Positions 1 through 7,456 of a stretch of 23,345 nucleotides of DNA are shown here, piece by piece. The notes beneath the pieces were generated by a model. That model saw nothing but the letters and a program-made list of their open reading frames with translations, was not told the origin of the DNA and did not search any database. Origin of the DNA: Candidatus Thorarchaeota archaeon (GTDB lineage: Archaea; Asgardarchaeota; Thorarchaeia; Thorarchaeales; Thorarchaeaceae). The position numbers and the translations under genes were made by a program. The stretch is taken from the NCBI GenBank assembly GCA_016839345.1, contig JAEOUL010000335.1:1-23345 (forward strand), given 5' to 3'. Numbering within the stretch: the first letter of the stretch is position 1; the number at the start of each line of letters is the position of its first letter.

Positions 1-152
1 ATGTGAAGATAGCTTGGAGGCGTAGTAATCATCGGTCAACCAAGGTCATTTTATTAAACCTGTTCAATGGTGATGAGTTTTACTAGTTGAGAATGAATTG
101 ATATAGGAGCGAAGACACATCTAACCTACTCCTGTTGGGAGTGTGAAATGCA
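1..152. other. Upstream region of nnr, no gene seen
   Basis: No convincing coding frame or RNA gene is visible. An AT-rich stretch at about 49-60 (TTTTATTAAACC) could be a TATA-like element but lies about 95 bases before the nnr start. A small perfect inverted repeat, ACTCC (128-132) and GGAGT (138-142) with a 5-base loop, ends in the GGAG that probably serves as the nnr ribosome binding site, 11 bases before the ATG. Five paired bases is weak evidence for regulation. Confidence 0.4.
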
Positions 153-1670
153 ATGGAGAAAGAACCCATTACCACTGAGGAAATGCGTATTCTGGAATTA
201 AATGCAGAATACCTTGGTGTTACACACAGTATGTTGATGTTGAATGCAGGTCGAGAGGTTGCACGGGTTATAACTCAAACCTCCAATGTTAAAGGAAAAC
301 TCGTGGTCATCCTGAGTGGTCTGGGTGGAAATGGTGGTGATGGATTCGTAGCGGCACGATTTCTTGACGAAGCTGGTGCTGATGTTGAGGTGTTCCTATT
401 AGGTCATGAGAACAACATCAAAAATAAGGATACAATTGAAAACTGGGAGATTCTAAATAATCTTCACAGCATTACAAGTCTAGATCTTTTGACTGAAACT
501 GATGTCAAATCCTGTAAAGCAATAGAAAAAGCAGACATTCTCGTTGATGCAATTATGGGCTTCGGTCTGAAGTCCAAACTCAGAGAACCCTTGCTCACAG
601 CAGTCAAAATGATGAACAAATCTTCAGCCACAAAATATTCCATTGACATTCCCAGTGGTATTGATTCTGAAACTGGCAAGGTTCATGGAGCCGCAGTGAA
701 AGCTGACCACACAATTGTGCTTCATGCTCCAAAAATCGGAATGACAAAAGCCACAGACTACACAGGGAAGGTGCATATAGTTTCAATCGGAATTCCAAAA
801 GAGGCTGCTTATACCAGTGGTCCTGGAGATATCAGACCATTCGACCAACCTCGACCTCTTCATTCTCGAAAAGGTGACTTTGGAAGAATTTTGGTAGTTG
901 GCGGAAGTGATGTTTACTCAGGAGCTCCAGCACTCACAGGCATGGCTGCTCTCCGTACTGGTGCAGACCTAGTCAGTGTTCTTGCTCCCGATCCAGTTGT
1001 TCCAGCGATAAGATCCTATAGTCCGAATCTAATGGTTACAAGTCTGGGCACACAAATTCTCATTCCTGATTCTGTTGATGTTGTATTAGAGATTGCGTCT
1101 AACAATGATGTTGTAGCACTAGGCCCTGGAATAGGTATTGACCAACAAACAAAACTTGCAACAATGGCTATTGTTGAGAGATTGGTAAAGGAGAAGAAAC
1201 TTCTAGTGATTGATGCTGATGGCCTCAAGGCAATCGCCGCCTCTGAAATAACGCTTGATCCGGAACGATGCGTATTGACCCCTCACTGGGGAGAGCTAGA
1301 GATCCTAATGGACAAAGACTTGGGTGACAGTCACTCTCTACAGAATCGAATTGACCAATCAATCGCATGTGCTTCAAAGTACAATTCGGTTGTACTTCTC
1401 AAAGGTCCTGTGGATGTCATCGCCCATCCTAATGGCAGATTCAAGCTCAATAGAGAAGGTGCACCAGCAATGACAGTGGGGGGTACTGGTGATGTTCTCA
1501 CAGGTATTGTTGCTGGTTTACTTGGTCAACATGCTACGGCATTTCAAGCTGCAGTTGCGGCTGCTTTCATATCCGGTAATGCTGGAGAAATGGCATTTGA
1601 AAAACGTGGTGATCATATAGTTGCAACTGATTGCATTGAAAATATTCATGCTGTTTTTGACAGGTGGTAG
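153..1670 (+). CDS. nnr: Bifunctional NAD(P)H-hydrate repair enzyme Nnr (epimerase + ADP-dependent dehydratase)
   Basis: Repairs hydrated NADH/NADPH (NAD(P)HX): the N-terminal YjeF_N domain (about residues 8-215) epimerises R and S forms, and the C-terminal ribokinase-like domain (about 235-500) dehydrates the S form, using ADP in prokaryotes. Visible N-domain marks are the opening helix with NAGREVA (31-37), GLGGNGGDG (56-64), DAIMGFGL (132-139) and DIPSGID (165-171). C-domain marks are KGDFG (240-244), GPGIG (324-328), DADGLK (354-359), TPHWGE (376-381) and GGTGDVL (443-449) with the expected catalytic Asp. At 505 residues it is full length for the fusion seen in bacteria and archaea. The in-frame GTG at 141 runs straight into a stop, so ATG 153 is the start. 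It probably shares a transcript with the small membrane protein 22 bases downstream. Cytosolic housekeeping enzyme; function is confident from family motifs. Confidence 0.95.
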   Translation: MEKEPITTEEMRILELNAEYLGVTHSMLMLNAGREVARVITQTSNVKGKLVVILSGLGGNGGDGFVAARFLDEAGADVEVFLLGHENNIKNKDTIENWEILNNLHSITSLDLLTETDVKSCKAIEKADILVDAIMGFGLKSKLREPLLTAVKMMNKSSATKYSIDIPSGIDSETGKVHGAAVKADHTIVLHAPKIGMTKATDYTGKVHIVSIGIPKEAAYTSGPGDIRPFDQPRPLHSRKGDFGRILVVGGSDVYSGAPALTGMAALRTGADLVSVLAPDPVVPAIRSYSPNLMVTSLGTQILIPDSVDVVLEIASNNDVVALGPGIGIDQQTKLATMAIVERLVKEKKLLVIDADGLKAIAASEITLDPERCVLTPHWGELEILMDKDLGDSHSLQNRIDQSIACASKYNSVVLLKGPVDVIAHPNGRFKLNREGAPAMTVGGTGDVLTGIVAGLLGQHATAFQAAVAAAFISGNAGEMAFEKRGDHIVATDCIENIHAVFDRW

Positions 1671-1692
1671 CCTCTACTGAGGTGAAATCTGC

Positions 1693-2055
1693 ATGTTTGA
1701 AATTATTGCCTGCGTTCTCTTGACAATCTTATCCTTCACTCTATATTATATCGACTGGACAACATATCCCGAGAAAGACACTGTGACAAGCAACTTTGGG
1801 AATCGACTTTTTGGTAACTTCAGACGAACATTTCTTACATACTTTCTCGCTCTCATGGGATGGATGGGCTTACCAATTACTTACTTCCTGCCTTATGCTC
1901 TCACAAGTCTTCTCAACATGTTTCTCCTTCTAGCATTCACTATTGGTTCTGCTTTCTTTATTGCATTTGGAATGGCCTGGAACCGTGACATAAACCGATC
2001 ATGGGAGAAGGAGCTCGCTGAAAAGAGGGCTGCAAGACAGAATGATAAACTATAG
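1693..2055 (+). CDS. Small hypothetical membrane protein
   Basis: Not recognised. The 120-residue product has about three hydrophobic segments: residues 1-19, 47-69 and 73-95. The second and third are joined by a very short turn, like a helical hairpin. A polar segment with DWTTYPEKD lies between the first and second. The C-terminus (about 96-120) is strongly charged (RDINRSWEKELAEKRAARQ) and probably a short cytosolic amphipathic helix. A clear GAGGTG ribosome binding site at 1679-1684 lies 8 bases before the ATG. It follows nnr by 22 bases on the same strand, so cotranscription is likely, but nothing in the sequence ties it to nucleotide repair. Its end faces the CoA-fusion gene with a 14-base convergent gap. 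Confidence 0.75.
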   Translation: MFEIIACVLLTILSFTLYYIDWTTYPEKDTVTSNFGNRLFGNFRRTFLTYFLALMGWMGLPITYFLPYALTSLLNMFLLLAFTIGSAFFIAFGMAWNRDINRSWEKELAEKRAARQNDKL

Positions 2056-2069
2056 AACAACTTATCCTA

Positions 2070-3059
2070 CTACTTAATGATTGGCATCTCCTCAAGGAGT
2101 TCCCTTGCAATTACCTTGTTCTCTTCGGTGACTGGTATCCAAACAATACCAACATCAGGTTGCCCATATAAAACGACAGAATCATTTGGAGCTAGAAGTA
2201 CTGCCGGGAACCCCATTAGGTCTTCTTCTCCTTCGACCACGATTAATGTTTTCTCAGTATCATGAATCGCTGTATCGATGGCAGACCAAGCTTCTGGATA
2301 TATTACCGCAGCAGGATTATAGATTGTGTAAATCCGAGAGGCTGAGAATTGTTTACCATATTCTCCTCTCTTCGTTATACCATCAACTACCATAACATCC
2401 GGGATGTAACCTTCCTTTAGTATCGTGTCTGCTGTTACATCACCTACTGCAATAACCTTAGTTGGTGATTCTTTCTTGATTCTTTGAACAACACGCTCCT
2501 CAGGTCTACCATTCTTTGCAGCAAAGACATCTCCTTTGGGAGTCTTCAATCCAGCTCTTCCATCCAGTTGAAGTAGGCGTGGAGGTTCATTGGTTCCTCT
2601 GAGGCGTCTGCCTATTCGATCAATCTCACCAAGTCTGATTCTGGCCGATGATAATTTTCCACCATCATGAGCCCGAACAGGTTTCAGGAACTCAATTTCG
2701 TCTTTAACACCCAGTTCATTCTTTCGAATTGATAATGCACCCGATTCAATCTCGGTACAACAAGGACCTTCGTACATTAGGAAAGTAGTATCTCCATCAA
2801 TTGACATCAGGTCGTCGATTGTTGTGACAGCTTCTGCTTTGATGACATTCTCAAGACCAATTTTTTTAACATATTTTTTAAGCATCCTCAATCGATATTC
2901 AATAGGTTGGATAAGAGCAGAAAGTTCGAGCCCGGGACCAACTAACTCTCCACTTGTTATGCAAGCAACAGGATCTGGCATCTCAGATAGTCGGTCAATC
3001 ATGATGTGATGACCTACATGAAGTCGATCAAACAGATTTAGTGCCCATGTTCCAGCCAT
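2070..3059 (-). CDS. Fused phosphopantetheine adenylyltransferase / GTP-dependent dephospho-CoA kinase
   Basis: Predicted to carry out the last two steps of CoA synthesis in one 329-residue chain. The N-terminal half (about 1-155) is an archaeal/eukaryotic-type nucleotidyltransferase domain: FDRLHVGH (10-17) holds the HxGH motif and KLSSARIR (135-142) matches the ISSTRIR-like motif. This domain makes dephospho-CoA from 4'-phosphopantetheine and ATP. The C-terminal half (about 165-315) matches DUF359, the archaeal GTP-dependent dephospho-CoA kinase: VGDVTAD (205-211), VVDGITKR (224-231), NPAAVIYPEAW (248-258), VVEGEEDL (274-281) and YGQPDVG (298-304). Both domains keep their signature motifs, so both are probably active. 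The usual GGTFDRLH opening is altered to GTWALNLFDRLH. It is a lone minus-strand gene, divergent from the phosphoesterase pair across a 78-base gap holding an inverted repeat. No strong ribosome binding site is seen before ATG 3059. Confidence 0.9.
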   Translation of the reverse strand: MAGTWALNLFDRLHVGHHIMIDRLSEMPDPVACITSGELVGPGLELSALIQPIEYRLRMLKKYVKKIGLENVIKAEAVTTIDDLMSIDGDTTFLMYEGPCCTEIESGALSIRKNELGVKDEIEFLKPVRAHDGGKLSSARIRLGEIDRIGRRLRGTNEPPRLLQLDGRAGLKTPKGDVFAAKNGRPEERVVQRIKKESPTKVIAVGDVTADTILKEGYIPDVMVVDGITKRGEYGKQFSASRIYTIYNPAAVIYPEAWSAIDTAIHDTEKTLIVVEGEEDLMGFPAVLLAPNDSVVLYGQPDVGIVWIPVTEENKVIARELLEEMPIIK

Positions 3060-3070
3060 CTATTTCACAC

Positions 3071-3095
3071 GTGTTTCTTTGAACATTTGAAACAC
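3071..3095. promoter_or_regulatory. Inverted repeat in the divergent promoter, candidate operator
   Basis: GTGTTTC (3071-3077) and GAAACAC (3089-3095) form a perfect 7-bp dyad with an 11-base spacer. It sits 12 to 36 bases upstream of the CoA-fusion ATG. An AT-rich TTAATATCC, which could act as a TATA element for either direction, follows at about 3096-3104. The dyad would cover the predicted transcription start of the minus-strand gene. Binding of a regulator is an inference. Confidence 0.4.
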
Positions 3096-3137
3096 TTAAT
3101 ATCCTTGTATGACTCCTAGACTTTAACAAACAAACAA

Positions 3138-3842
3138 GTGGAAAAGGTGAGAATTCTAGCAACTGCAGATGTTCATAGCCCAAGATTCCTAACAGAGTTC
3201 ATTGGAAATCTAAAATTACATGAACCGCCAGATGTGTTCTTGTTTGCTGGGGATATGATCAATCGAGGAAGTGCAGAGGAGTATAATACAGTACTAGACA
3301 CTCTAGAAGAAATCCTAGGAGACTCATTTCCCATTATTGGCTGTTTTGGGAACGAAGAATATAATGAGGTTCGAAAGGAGATCATCTCGATTGTTGGCGA
3401 CCGGATGCTCTTTCTAGATGAAAAATCAACTATTGTGCAATCAAACAACTTTAAGATTGGTATCGTTGGTACTCAAGGGTCTCTAGATAAAGCAACAAGT
3501 TGGCAACGTAGAAACATACCTAGTGTGAAAGGAGTTTTTGAACGACGGGCAAAACGAGCAGAGTCACTATTAAGAAAGATGGAGAAAAAGGTTGACTATA
3601 GAATTCTCCTTATGCACTACAGTCCTTGTTTGGAAACATGTGAGGGTGAAGATGAAAGAGCATTCTCATGGTTAGGGAGTAGGAAGTTCTACAAGATTAT
3701 TACAAAACAGCAACCTGATCTTGTCATTCATGGACATGTTCACAACTCCGTTTGTCACGAAGTGATGATTGGTAGGACAGTTGTCCGCAATGTGTCATTA
3801 CCTGCAGTTGGCTCGATTGCTACAATAGATATTTGGAATTGA
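3138..3842 (+). CDS. Calcineurin-like metallophosphoesterase, first of a tandem pair
   Basis: A two-metal phosphoesterase of 234 residues with the five expected blocks: DVH (11-13), GD in FAGDMINRG (38-39), GNE (71-73), H160 in LMHYSP, and GHVH (199-202). Substrate is unknown; relatives include phosphodiesterases and nucleases. The third block reads GNEEY, where the classical family has GNH(E/D). The same change is in the neighbour, so it is a subfamily trait and not an error. The start is GTG 3138 with no obvious ribosome binding site; a second in-frame GTG lies at 3147. A TTAATATCC element at 3096-3104 could be its TATA box and would give a short leader. No signal peptide or membrane segment, so probably cytosolic. 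It overlaps the next gene by four bases, implying translational coupling. Confidence 0.85.
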   Translation: MEKVRILATADVHSPRFLTEFIGNLKLHEPPDVFLFAGDMINRGSAEEYNTVLDTLEEILGDSFPIIGCFGNEEYNEVRKEIISIVGDRMLFLDEKSTIVQSNNFKIGIVGTQGSLDKATSWQRRNIPSVKGVFERRAKRAESLLRKMEKKVDYRILLMHYSPCLETCEGEDERAFSWLGSRKFYKIITKQQPDLVIHGHVHNSVCHEVMIGRTVVRNVSLPAVGSIATIDIWN

Positions 3843-4501
3843 AGTCATTGAGAATAGCGGCAGTCGCAGATATTCATAGTCCAAGGTATATCAAAGAGTT
3901 TACGACTTCTCTCAGACTATGCCAGACTCCAGATATCTTTCTTTTTGCTGGAGATATTGTAAACCGAGGAATGGTCGAAGAATATCCCCGCATTGTAGAT
4001 GCAATTGAAGGTTATCATGGAAAGGTTCCAATTATTGCCTGTTTTGGGAATGAAGAGTACATCGAATCAAGGAATGAAATTGTATCATTAGTAGGAAATG
4101 AAGTAATTTTTCTTGACGAATCGACAATAACATTGTCAATCGGAGGCTCACGTCTTGGTGTTGTTGGGACCTCAGTCATCTTTAATCAGCAATTCAGCCT
4201 TTCCGAAATTAAGGATGTCTTTGAGAAACGGGTGAGAAGAGTTTCTAAGCTACTACAGAGCGTTTCAAAAACATCTAAACATACTATCCTTTTGCTACAT
4301 TATAGTCCATTAGCAGACGAATATCCTAATACTCATTCCTTCTCATGGTGGGTATCCAAAGCTGTTCAGGAAGTAAAACCTACATTGATAATACACGGAC
4401 ACATTCATGATTCTAAAATTCTTAAAACAAAGATAGAAACCACGTCTGTATATAACGTGGCTCTACCTGCAGTGGGTTCAATCACAGAATTGACCTTGTG
4501 A
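3839..4501 (+). CDS. Calcineurin-like metallophosphoesterase, second of a tandem pair
   Basis: Paralogue of the preceding gene, similar along its whole length: DIH near the N-terminus, FAGDIVNRG, CFGNEEY, LLHYSP and GHIHDS match block for block, and both end in LPAVGSI plus a short strand. I place the start at TTG 3839, which overlaps the upstream TGA (TTGA, 3839-3842) and gives an N-terminus that aligns residue for residue with the first copy. A TTG at 3833 is the alternative, adding two residues. It lacks about a dozen residues found in the first copy after the HYSP block, including the CEGEDE segment. Shared GNEEY and identical layout indicate duplication followed by divergence. The products may form a heterodimer or act on related substrates; this is inference. 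The 3' end stops 2 bases from the convergent DUF35 gene. Confidence 0.85.
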   Translation: MKSLRIAAVADIHSPRYIKEFTTSLRLCQTPDIFLFAGDIVNRGMVEEYPRIVDAIEGYHGKVPIIACFGNEEYIESRNEIVSLVGNEVIFLDESTITLSIGGSRLGVVGTSVIFNQQFSLSEIKDVFEKRVRRVSKLLQSVSKTSKHTILLLHYSPLADEYPNTHSFSWWVSKAVQEVKPTLIIHGHIHDSKILKTKIETTSVYNVALPAVGSITELTL

Positions 4502-4503
4502 TG

Positions 4504-4929
4504 TCAAGCAACATGTCCAGTGACTTTCATGGTCGGTTCAAACTTGTAGCCATAGACAATGACGCCCCCCTGTCCAAACTCCTTGATTTTTCTGAAACAA
4601 GCGCGAACACGCATACCTATCTTAACATTCTCCGGATCGACATTGACTATCTGAGCAGTGAGGCGTGTACCTTCATCAAGTTCGACTTGCGCTATTACAT
4701 ATGGCACTTGACGCTTGAAGTCGTCTGGTGCCTGACGTACGATAGCAAACGTGTATATCGAGCCCAAACCCTTGAATTGAAATTCCTCAAGTTCTCCTTT
4801 TCTTCTACATTTTGGACACACCGGTCTCGGTGGGAAATAGTGTGAATTACATGTTTTACATTTGTTACCTTGAATGTTGTAGATTGATCTTATTCGTCGC
4901 CAGACTTGTGCTACTCCTTGTTCTGCCAT
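4504..4929 (-). CDS. DUF35 zinc-ribbon/OB-fold protein of the thiolase-HMG-CoA synthase complex
   Basis: A 141-residue protein with an N-terminal rubredoxin-like zinc ribbon (C24xxC27, C38xxC41; the second pair in CPKC) followed by an OB-fold domain (about 50-125). In methanogenic archaea the DUF35 protein joins thiolase and HMG-CoA synthase into one complex and contributes to a shared CoA site, so acetoacetyl-CoA passes directly between the enzymes. The gene order here supports that role: HMG-CoA synthase, thiolase, then this gene, all on minus with gaps of 6 to 15 bases. It starts at ATG 4929, 6 bases after the thiolase stop, with a GGGGAG stretch about 10 bases upstream lying in the end of the thiolase gene. 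It is probably needed for complex assembly. No unusual residues are seen. Confidence 0.92.
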   Translation of the reverse strand: MAEQGVAQVWRRIRSIYNIQGNKCKTCNSHYFPPRPVCPKCRRKGELEEFQFKGLGSIYTFAIVRQAPDDFKRQVPYVIAQVELDEGTRLTAQIVNVDPENVKIGMRVRACFRKIKEFGQGGVIVYGYKFEPTMKVTGHVA

Positions 4930-4935
4930 CTTTGA

Positions 4936-6096
4936 TCATCTCCCCAGAATGTGCACAATAGATGTTGCACCGGTGCCTCCAATGTTCACGGCTAGTCCTT
5001 TCTCAGCTCCATCCACTTGACGCTTCTCAGCATCACCTCGGAGTTGTAATGCCAGTTCTACGATTTGAGCGACTCCTGTAGCTCCAATAGGATGACCTCT
5101 TGCTTTCAGACCTCCTGACGTGTTGACGGGGAACTTTCCACCAATCTCAGTGATTCCCTCATCCAGAGCTTTTCCACCCTCTCCTTTCTTGGCAATACCC
5201 ACATCCTCTGTCAGAATGATCTCGCCAATTGAGAAGCTATCGTGCAACTCAAATACATCGATGTCCTTCAACTCTAGTTTCGACTCCATCAGGGCAGATC
5301 TAGTTGAACTGACAACCGCGTTCATGGTTGTAATGGACTGCCTATCATGGAGTGCTAGTGTATCACTTCTCTGTTCCGAGGACTCAATATAGACCGGTGT
5401 ATCTGTATACTTCTTTGCAAGGTCTCCTCTACATATCACGAGGCCTGCTGCACCATCAGTTATAGGTGCTGAGTGAAGTACTCTCAATGGGTCTGCAAGA
5501 AGTCCTGAGCCCATGACAACTTCAATTGGTAAAGGTCTCTGAAACTGAGCCCACTCATTATGTGCAGCGTTTGCATGGTTCTTGACAGTAGGTTTTGCCA
5601 AATGCTCTTCGGTAGTCCCGTATTCTTTCATATGTCTGCGTGCCATGAACGCATAGAGCGCGGGAAATGTTGCACCAAACATACCTTCCCATTCCCAGTC
5701 TGAGGCTACAGAAATTGTGTTCATCGCCTCAGTCTGGTTGACATCACTCATCTTCTCTGTCCCTAGGACCAACATAACATCATGTTCGCCCGATTTAATT
5801 GCCATGTATGCCTGACGAACTGCTGCTCCTCCACTTGCACAGGCTGCCTCAACACTATATGCTGCCAAATCACCCAATCCCCCTATATCCGCTGCTTGTG
5901 CTCCAAGGTGCTCTTGTCCTGTAAATCGTCCAGCACTCATGTTGCCAATGACCATGCCATCGATATCCTTTCCTCTTACACCTGAATCGAAAATTGCATA
6001 CATGCCGGCTTCTAGGGTGATATCTGGAAGATTAAGTTCCCATAGCTCGCCAAACTTACACATTCCAACTCCAATAATTGCTACTCTATCACTCAT
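4936..6096 (-). CDS. Archaeal acetyl-CoA acetyltransferase (acetoacetyl-CoA thiolase)
   Basis: Condenses two acetyl-CoA to acetoacetyl-CoA, the first step of the mevalonate pathway. Thiolase residues are visible (numbered from an ATG at 6099): nucleophilic C87 in EAACASGG, H286 in ELHDSF, and GHPIGATG (335-342) with H336. About 386 residues is normal for the archaeal SCP2-type thiolase. Two ATGs lie in tandem (6099 and 6096). The strong AAGGAGGT at 6103-6110 is 3 bases from the first and 6 from the second, so I take 6096. It is the middle gene of the HMG-CoA synthase / thiolase / DUF35 operon, and all three proteins probably act as one cytosolic complex that pulls the unfavourable thiolase reaction forward. 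A fatty-acid-oxidation role is possible for this fold but does not fit the neighbours. Confidence 0.93.
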   Translation of the reverse strand: MSDRVAIIGVGMCKFGELWELNLPDITLEAGMYAIFDSGVRGKDIDGMVIGNMSAGRFTGQEHLGAQAADIGGLGDLAAYSVEAACASGGAAVRQAYMAIKSGEHDVMLVLGTEKMSDVNQTEAMNTISVASDWEWEGMFGATFPALYAFMARRHMKEYGTTEEHLAKPTVKNHANAAHNEWAQFQRPLPIEVVMGSGLLADPLRVLHSAPITDGAAGLVICRGDLAKKYTDTPVYIESSEQRSDTLALHDRQSITTMNAVVSSTRSALMESKLELKDIDVFELHDSFSIGEIILTEDVGIAKKGEGGKALDEGITEIGGKFPVNTSGGLKARGHPIGATGVAQIVELALQLRGDAEKRQVDGAEKGLAVNIGGTGATSIVHILGR

Positions 6097-6102
6097 CATG
6101 TT

Positions 6103-6110
6103 ACCTCCTT
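6103..6110 (-). promoter_or_regulatory. Strong ribosome binding site of the thiolase gene
   Basis: AAGGAGGT on the minus strand is a full match to the anti-Shine-Dalgarno sequence. It lies in the 12-base gap after the HMG-CoA synthase gene. Its spacing favours the second of two tandem ATGs (6 bases) over the first (3 bases). Confidence 0.75.
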
Positions 6111-6111
6111 G

Positions 6112-7158
6112 CTACAGTGCCTTAATCTTGCGTCTATACTTTGCATAGGTGGCATAGTCGACGTATGTCTTTCTTTCAACGTAGTCATCAACGGTTGGAA
6201 CCTCTCCACGTCGTTCTTCTATTGCTTCTTCCACAGTAATCGAGAATGCATCGCTACCTGCTCCAGATCCATATGCAACCACGAAGATCTTGGAGCCTGG
6301 CTTGGCTATGTCCAGAATCCTGGCTAGTCCTATCATTGCAGAACCTGAGTAAGTGTTGCCAATCTGTCGGACAACTAGGCTATCTTCGAGTTTTTCAGGT
6401 GGTACCTTGAGTTGACTTCCCATAGCAATTGGGAACTTTCCATTTGGCATGTGGAAGGCGAAGTAATCATAATCATCAACTGTTGTCTTTGTCTTCTTGA
6501 ACAGTGACTTTGCTCCTTCGCCAACATGTCGGAAATATGCTGGTTCACCAGTGAATCTTGCACCATGACTTGGGTAGTCTTCACCCTCACGTCTCCAGAA
6601 GTCTGGAGTGTCTGTTGTAAATGAAACAGTTTCTTCTATTGTTGCTATAGGATTCTTGAGTCCAATTAAAAAGGCTGCACCTCCCGCTGCAGCAGAGTAC
6701 TCCAATGCATCACCAGGTCTGCCCTGTGCGGTATCGGAACCGATCGCCAATCCTATCTTAATCATTTTTGATTTCACAAGCCCCATTGATGTCTGAATGG
6801 CAGCAGTCCCTGCTTTGCATGCAAACTCAAAATCTGCGCAAGTCATATCGTGTGAGCATCCTATTGCCTCAGCAACAATCGTACCAGTTGGTTTGACTGC
6901 ATAAGGATGAGATTCAGATCCCACATAGACCGCTCCAATGTCGGTAGGATCAATCTGTGCTCTCTTGATAGCATTCCTCGCTGCTTCAACAGAAATAGTG
7001 GCTACATCCTCATCAGGTCCAGGTACTGATTTTTCAAACACACCAAGACCTTTTCCAATTGTCCCACTATTATCTCCCCAGACTTCTGCAATGTCTGTAG
7101 TCTTGATTCGATAACGTGGAATATAGACTCCATATCCAATTATTCCAACTCCGACCAT
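6112..7158 (-). CDS. Hydroxymethylglutaryl-CoA synthase, archaeal type
   Basis: Condenses acetyl-CoA with acetoacetyl-CoA to HMG-CoA for isoprenoid and archaeal ether-lipid synthesis. The catalytic triad is intact: E82 in [11 protein letters not shown]114 in EFACKAGT and H236 in FHMPNGKFP. The N-terminal [13 protein letters not shown] is the usual opening. At 348 residues it has the length of compact archaeal enzymes, shorter than the eukaryotic form. GAGGAGAGAATT precedes ATG 7158 and gives a good ribosome binding site. It is the first gene of the three-gene mevalonate-entry operon; HMG-CoA reductase is not in the window. The roughly 300 bases upstream contain a long-range pairing element (7225-7308) that could belong to its leader. 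Confidence 0.95.
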   Translation of the reverse strand: MVGVGIIGYGVYIPRYRIKTTDIAEVWGDNSGTIGKGLGVFEKSVPGPDEDVATISVEAARNAIKRAQIDPTDIGAVYVGSESHPYAVKPTGTIVAEAIGCSHDMTCADFEFACKAGTAAIQTSMGLVKSKMIKIGLAIGSDTAQGRPGDALEYSAAAGGAAFLIGLKNPIATIEETVSFTTDTPDFWRREGEDYPSHGARFTGEPAYFRHVGEGAKSLFKKTKTTVDDYDYFAFHMPNGKFPIAMGSQLKVPPEKLEDSLVVRQIGNTYSGSAMIGLARILDIAKPGSKIFVVAYGSGAGSDAFSITVEEAIEERRGEVPTVDDYVERKTYVDYATYAKYRRKIKAL

Positions 7159-7456
7159 AATTCTCTCCTCAAATAGTACGTTAATTGTCGAACTGATATA
7201 CGTCGCTAATCTATGCCTCGTGTAGGAAGCTCCATATGAAGGTTACTGTCGGACTTCCAAAGAATAACGACTTTCACCGATTGTAGTCTACGGGCTTTGG
7301 AGCTTGCCGACGAAATGTTGTTGATTGAATGGACTATTTATGCTTAGCTACATTAAGGTGAAAACTGTTGAATCTTCGATAGAGCTGTGACGAATTTTCA
7401 ATGCTGCGTGAATTAATCCTATAAGCATTGGTTCAAAGGTAAAGTCGGTGTAATCC
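7159..7456. other. Non-coding gap between divergent genes, with a long-range inverted repeat at 7225-7308
   Basis: No gene or tRNA is visible. GGAAGCTCCA (7225-7234) can pair with TGGAGCTTGCC (7298-7308) as 10 base pairs with one bulged G at 7306, enclosing 63 bases. Inside are smaller complementary pieces such as GTAG/CTAC at about 7284-7292. The stem can form on either strand, so it could be part of the HMG-CoA synthase leader or a small RNA. A phrase resembling a tRNA T-loop (GGTTCAAAG near 7430) has no matching stem. Promoters for both flanking genes presumably lie here, but I cannot place them with confidence. Confidence 0.35.

Noticed and set aside
70..76. GTGATGA, a possible C box of a C/D sRNA
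   Set aside because: No D or D' CUGA box at suitable spacing and no terminal stem.
4498..4845. Plus-strand open frame opposite the DUF35 gene
   Set aside because: It is antisense to a well-conserved gene and its translation has no domain-like features.
7428..7445. GGTTCAAAGG resembling a tRNA T-loop
   Set aside because: The flanking bases do not form a 5-bp T-stem and no acceptor or anticodon arms are seen.
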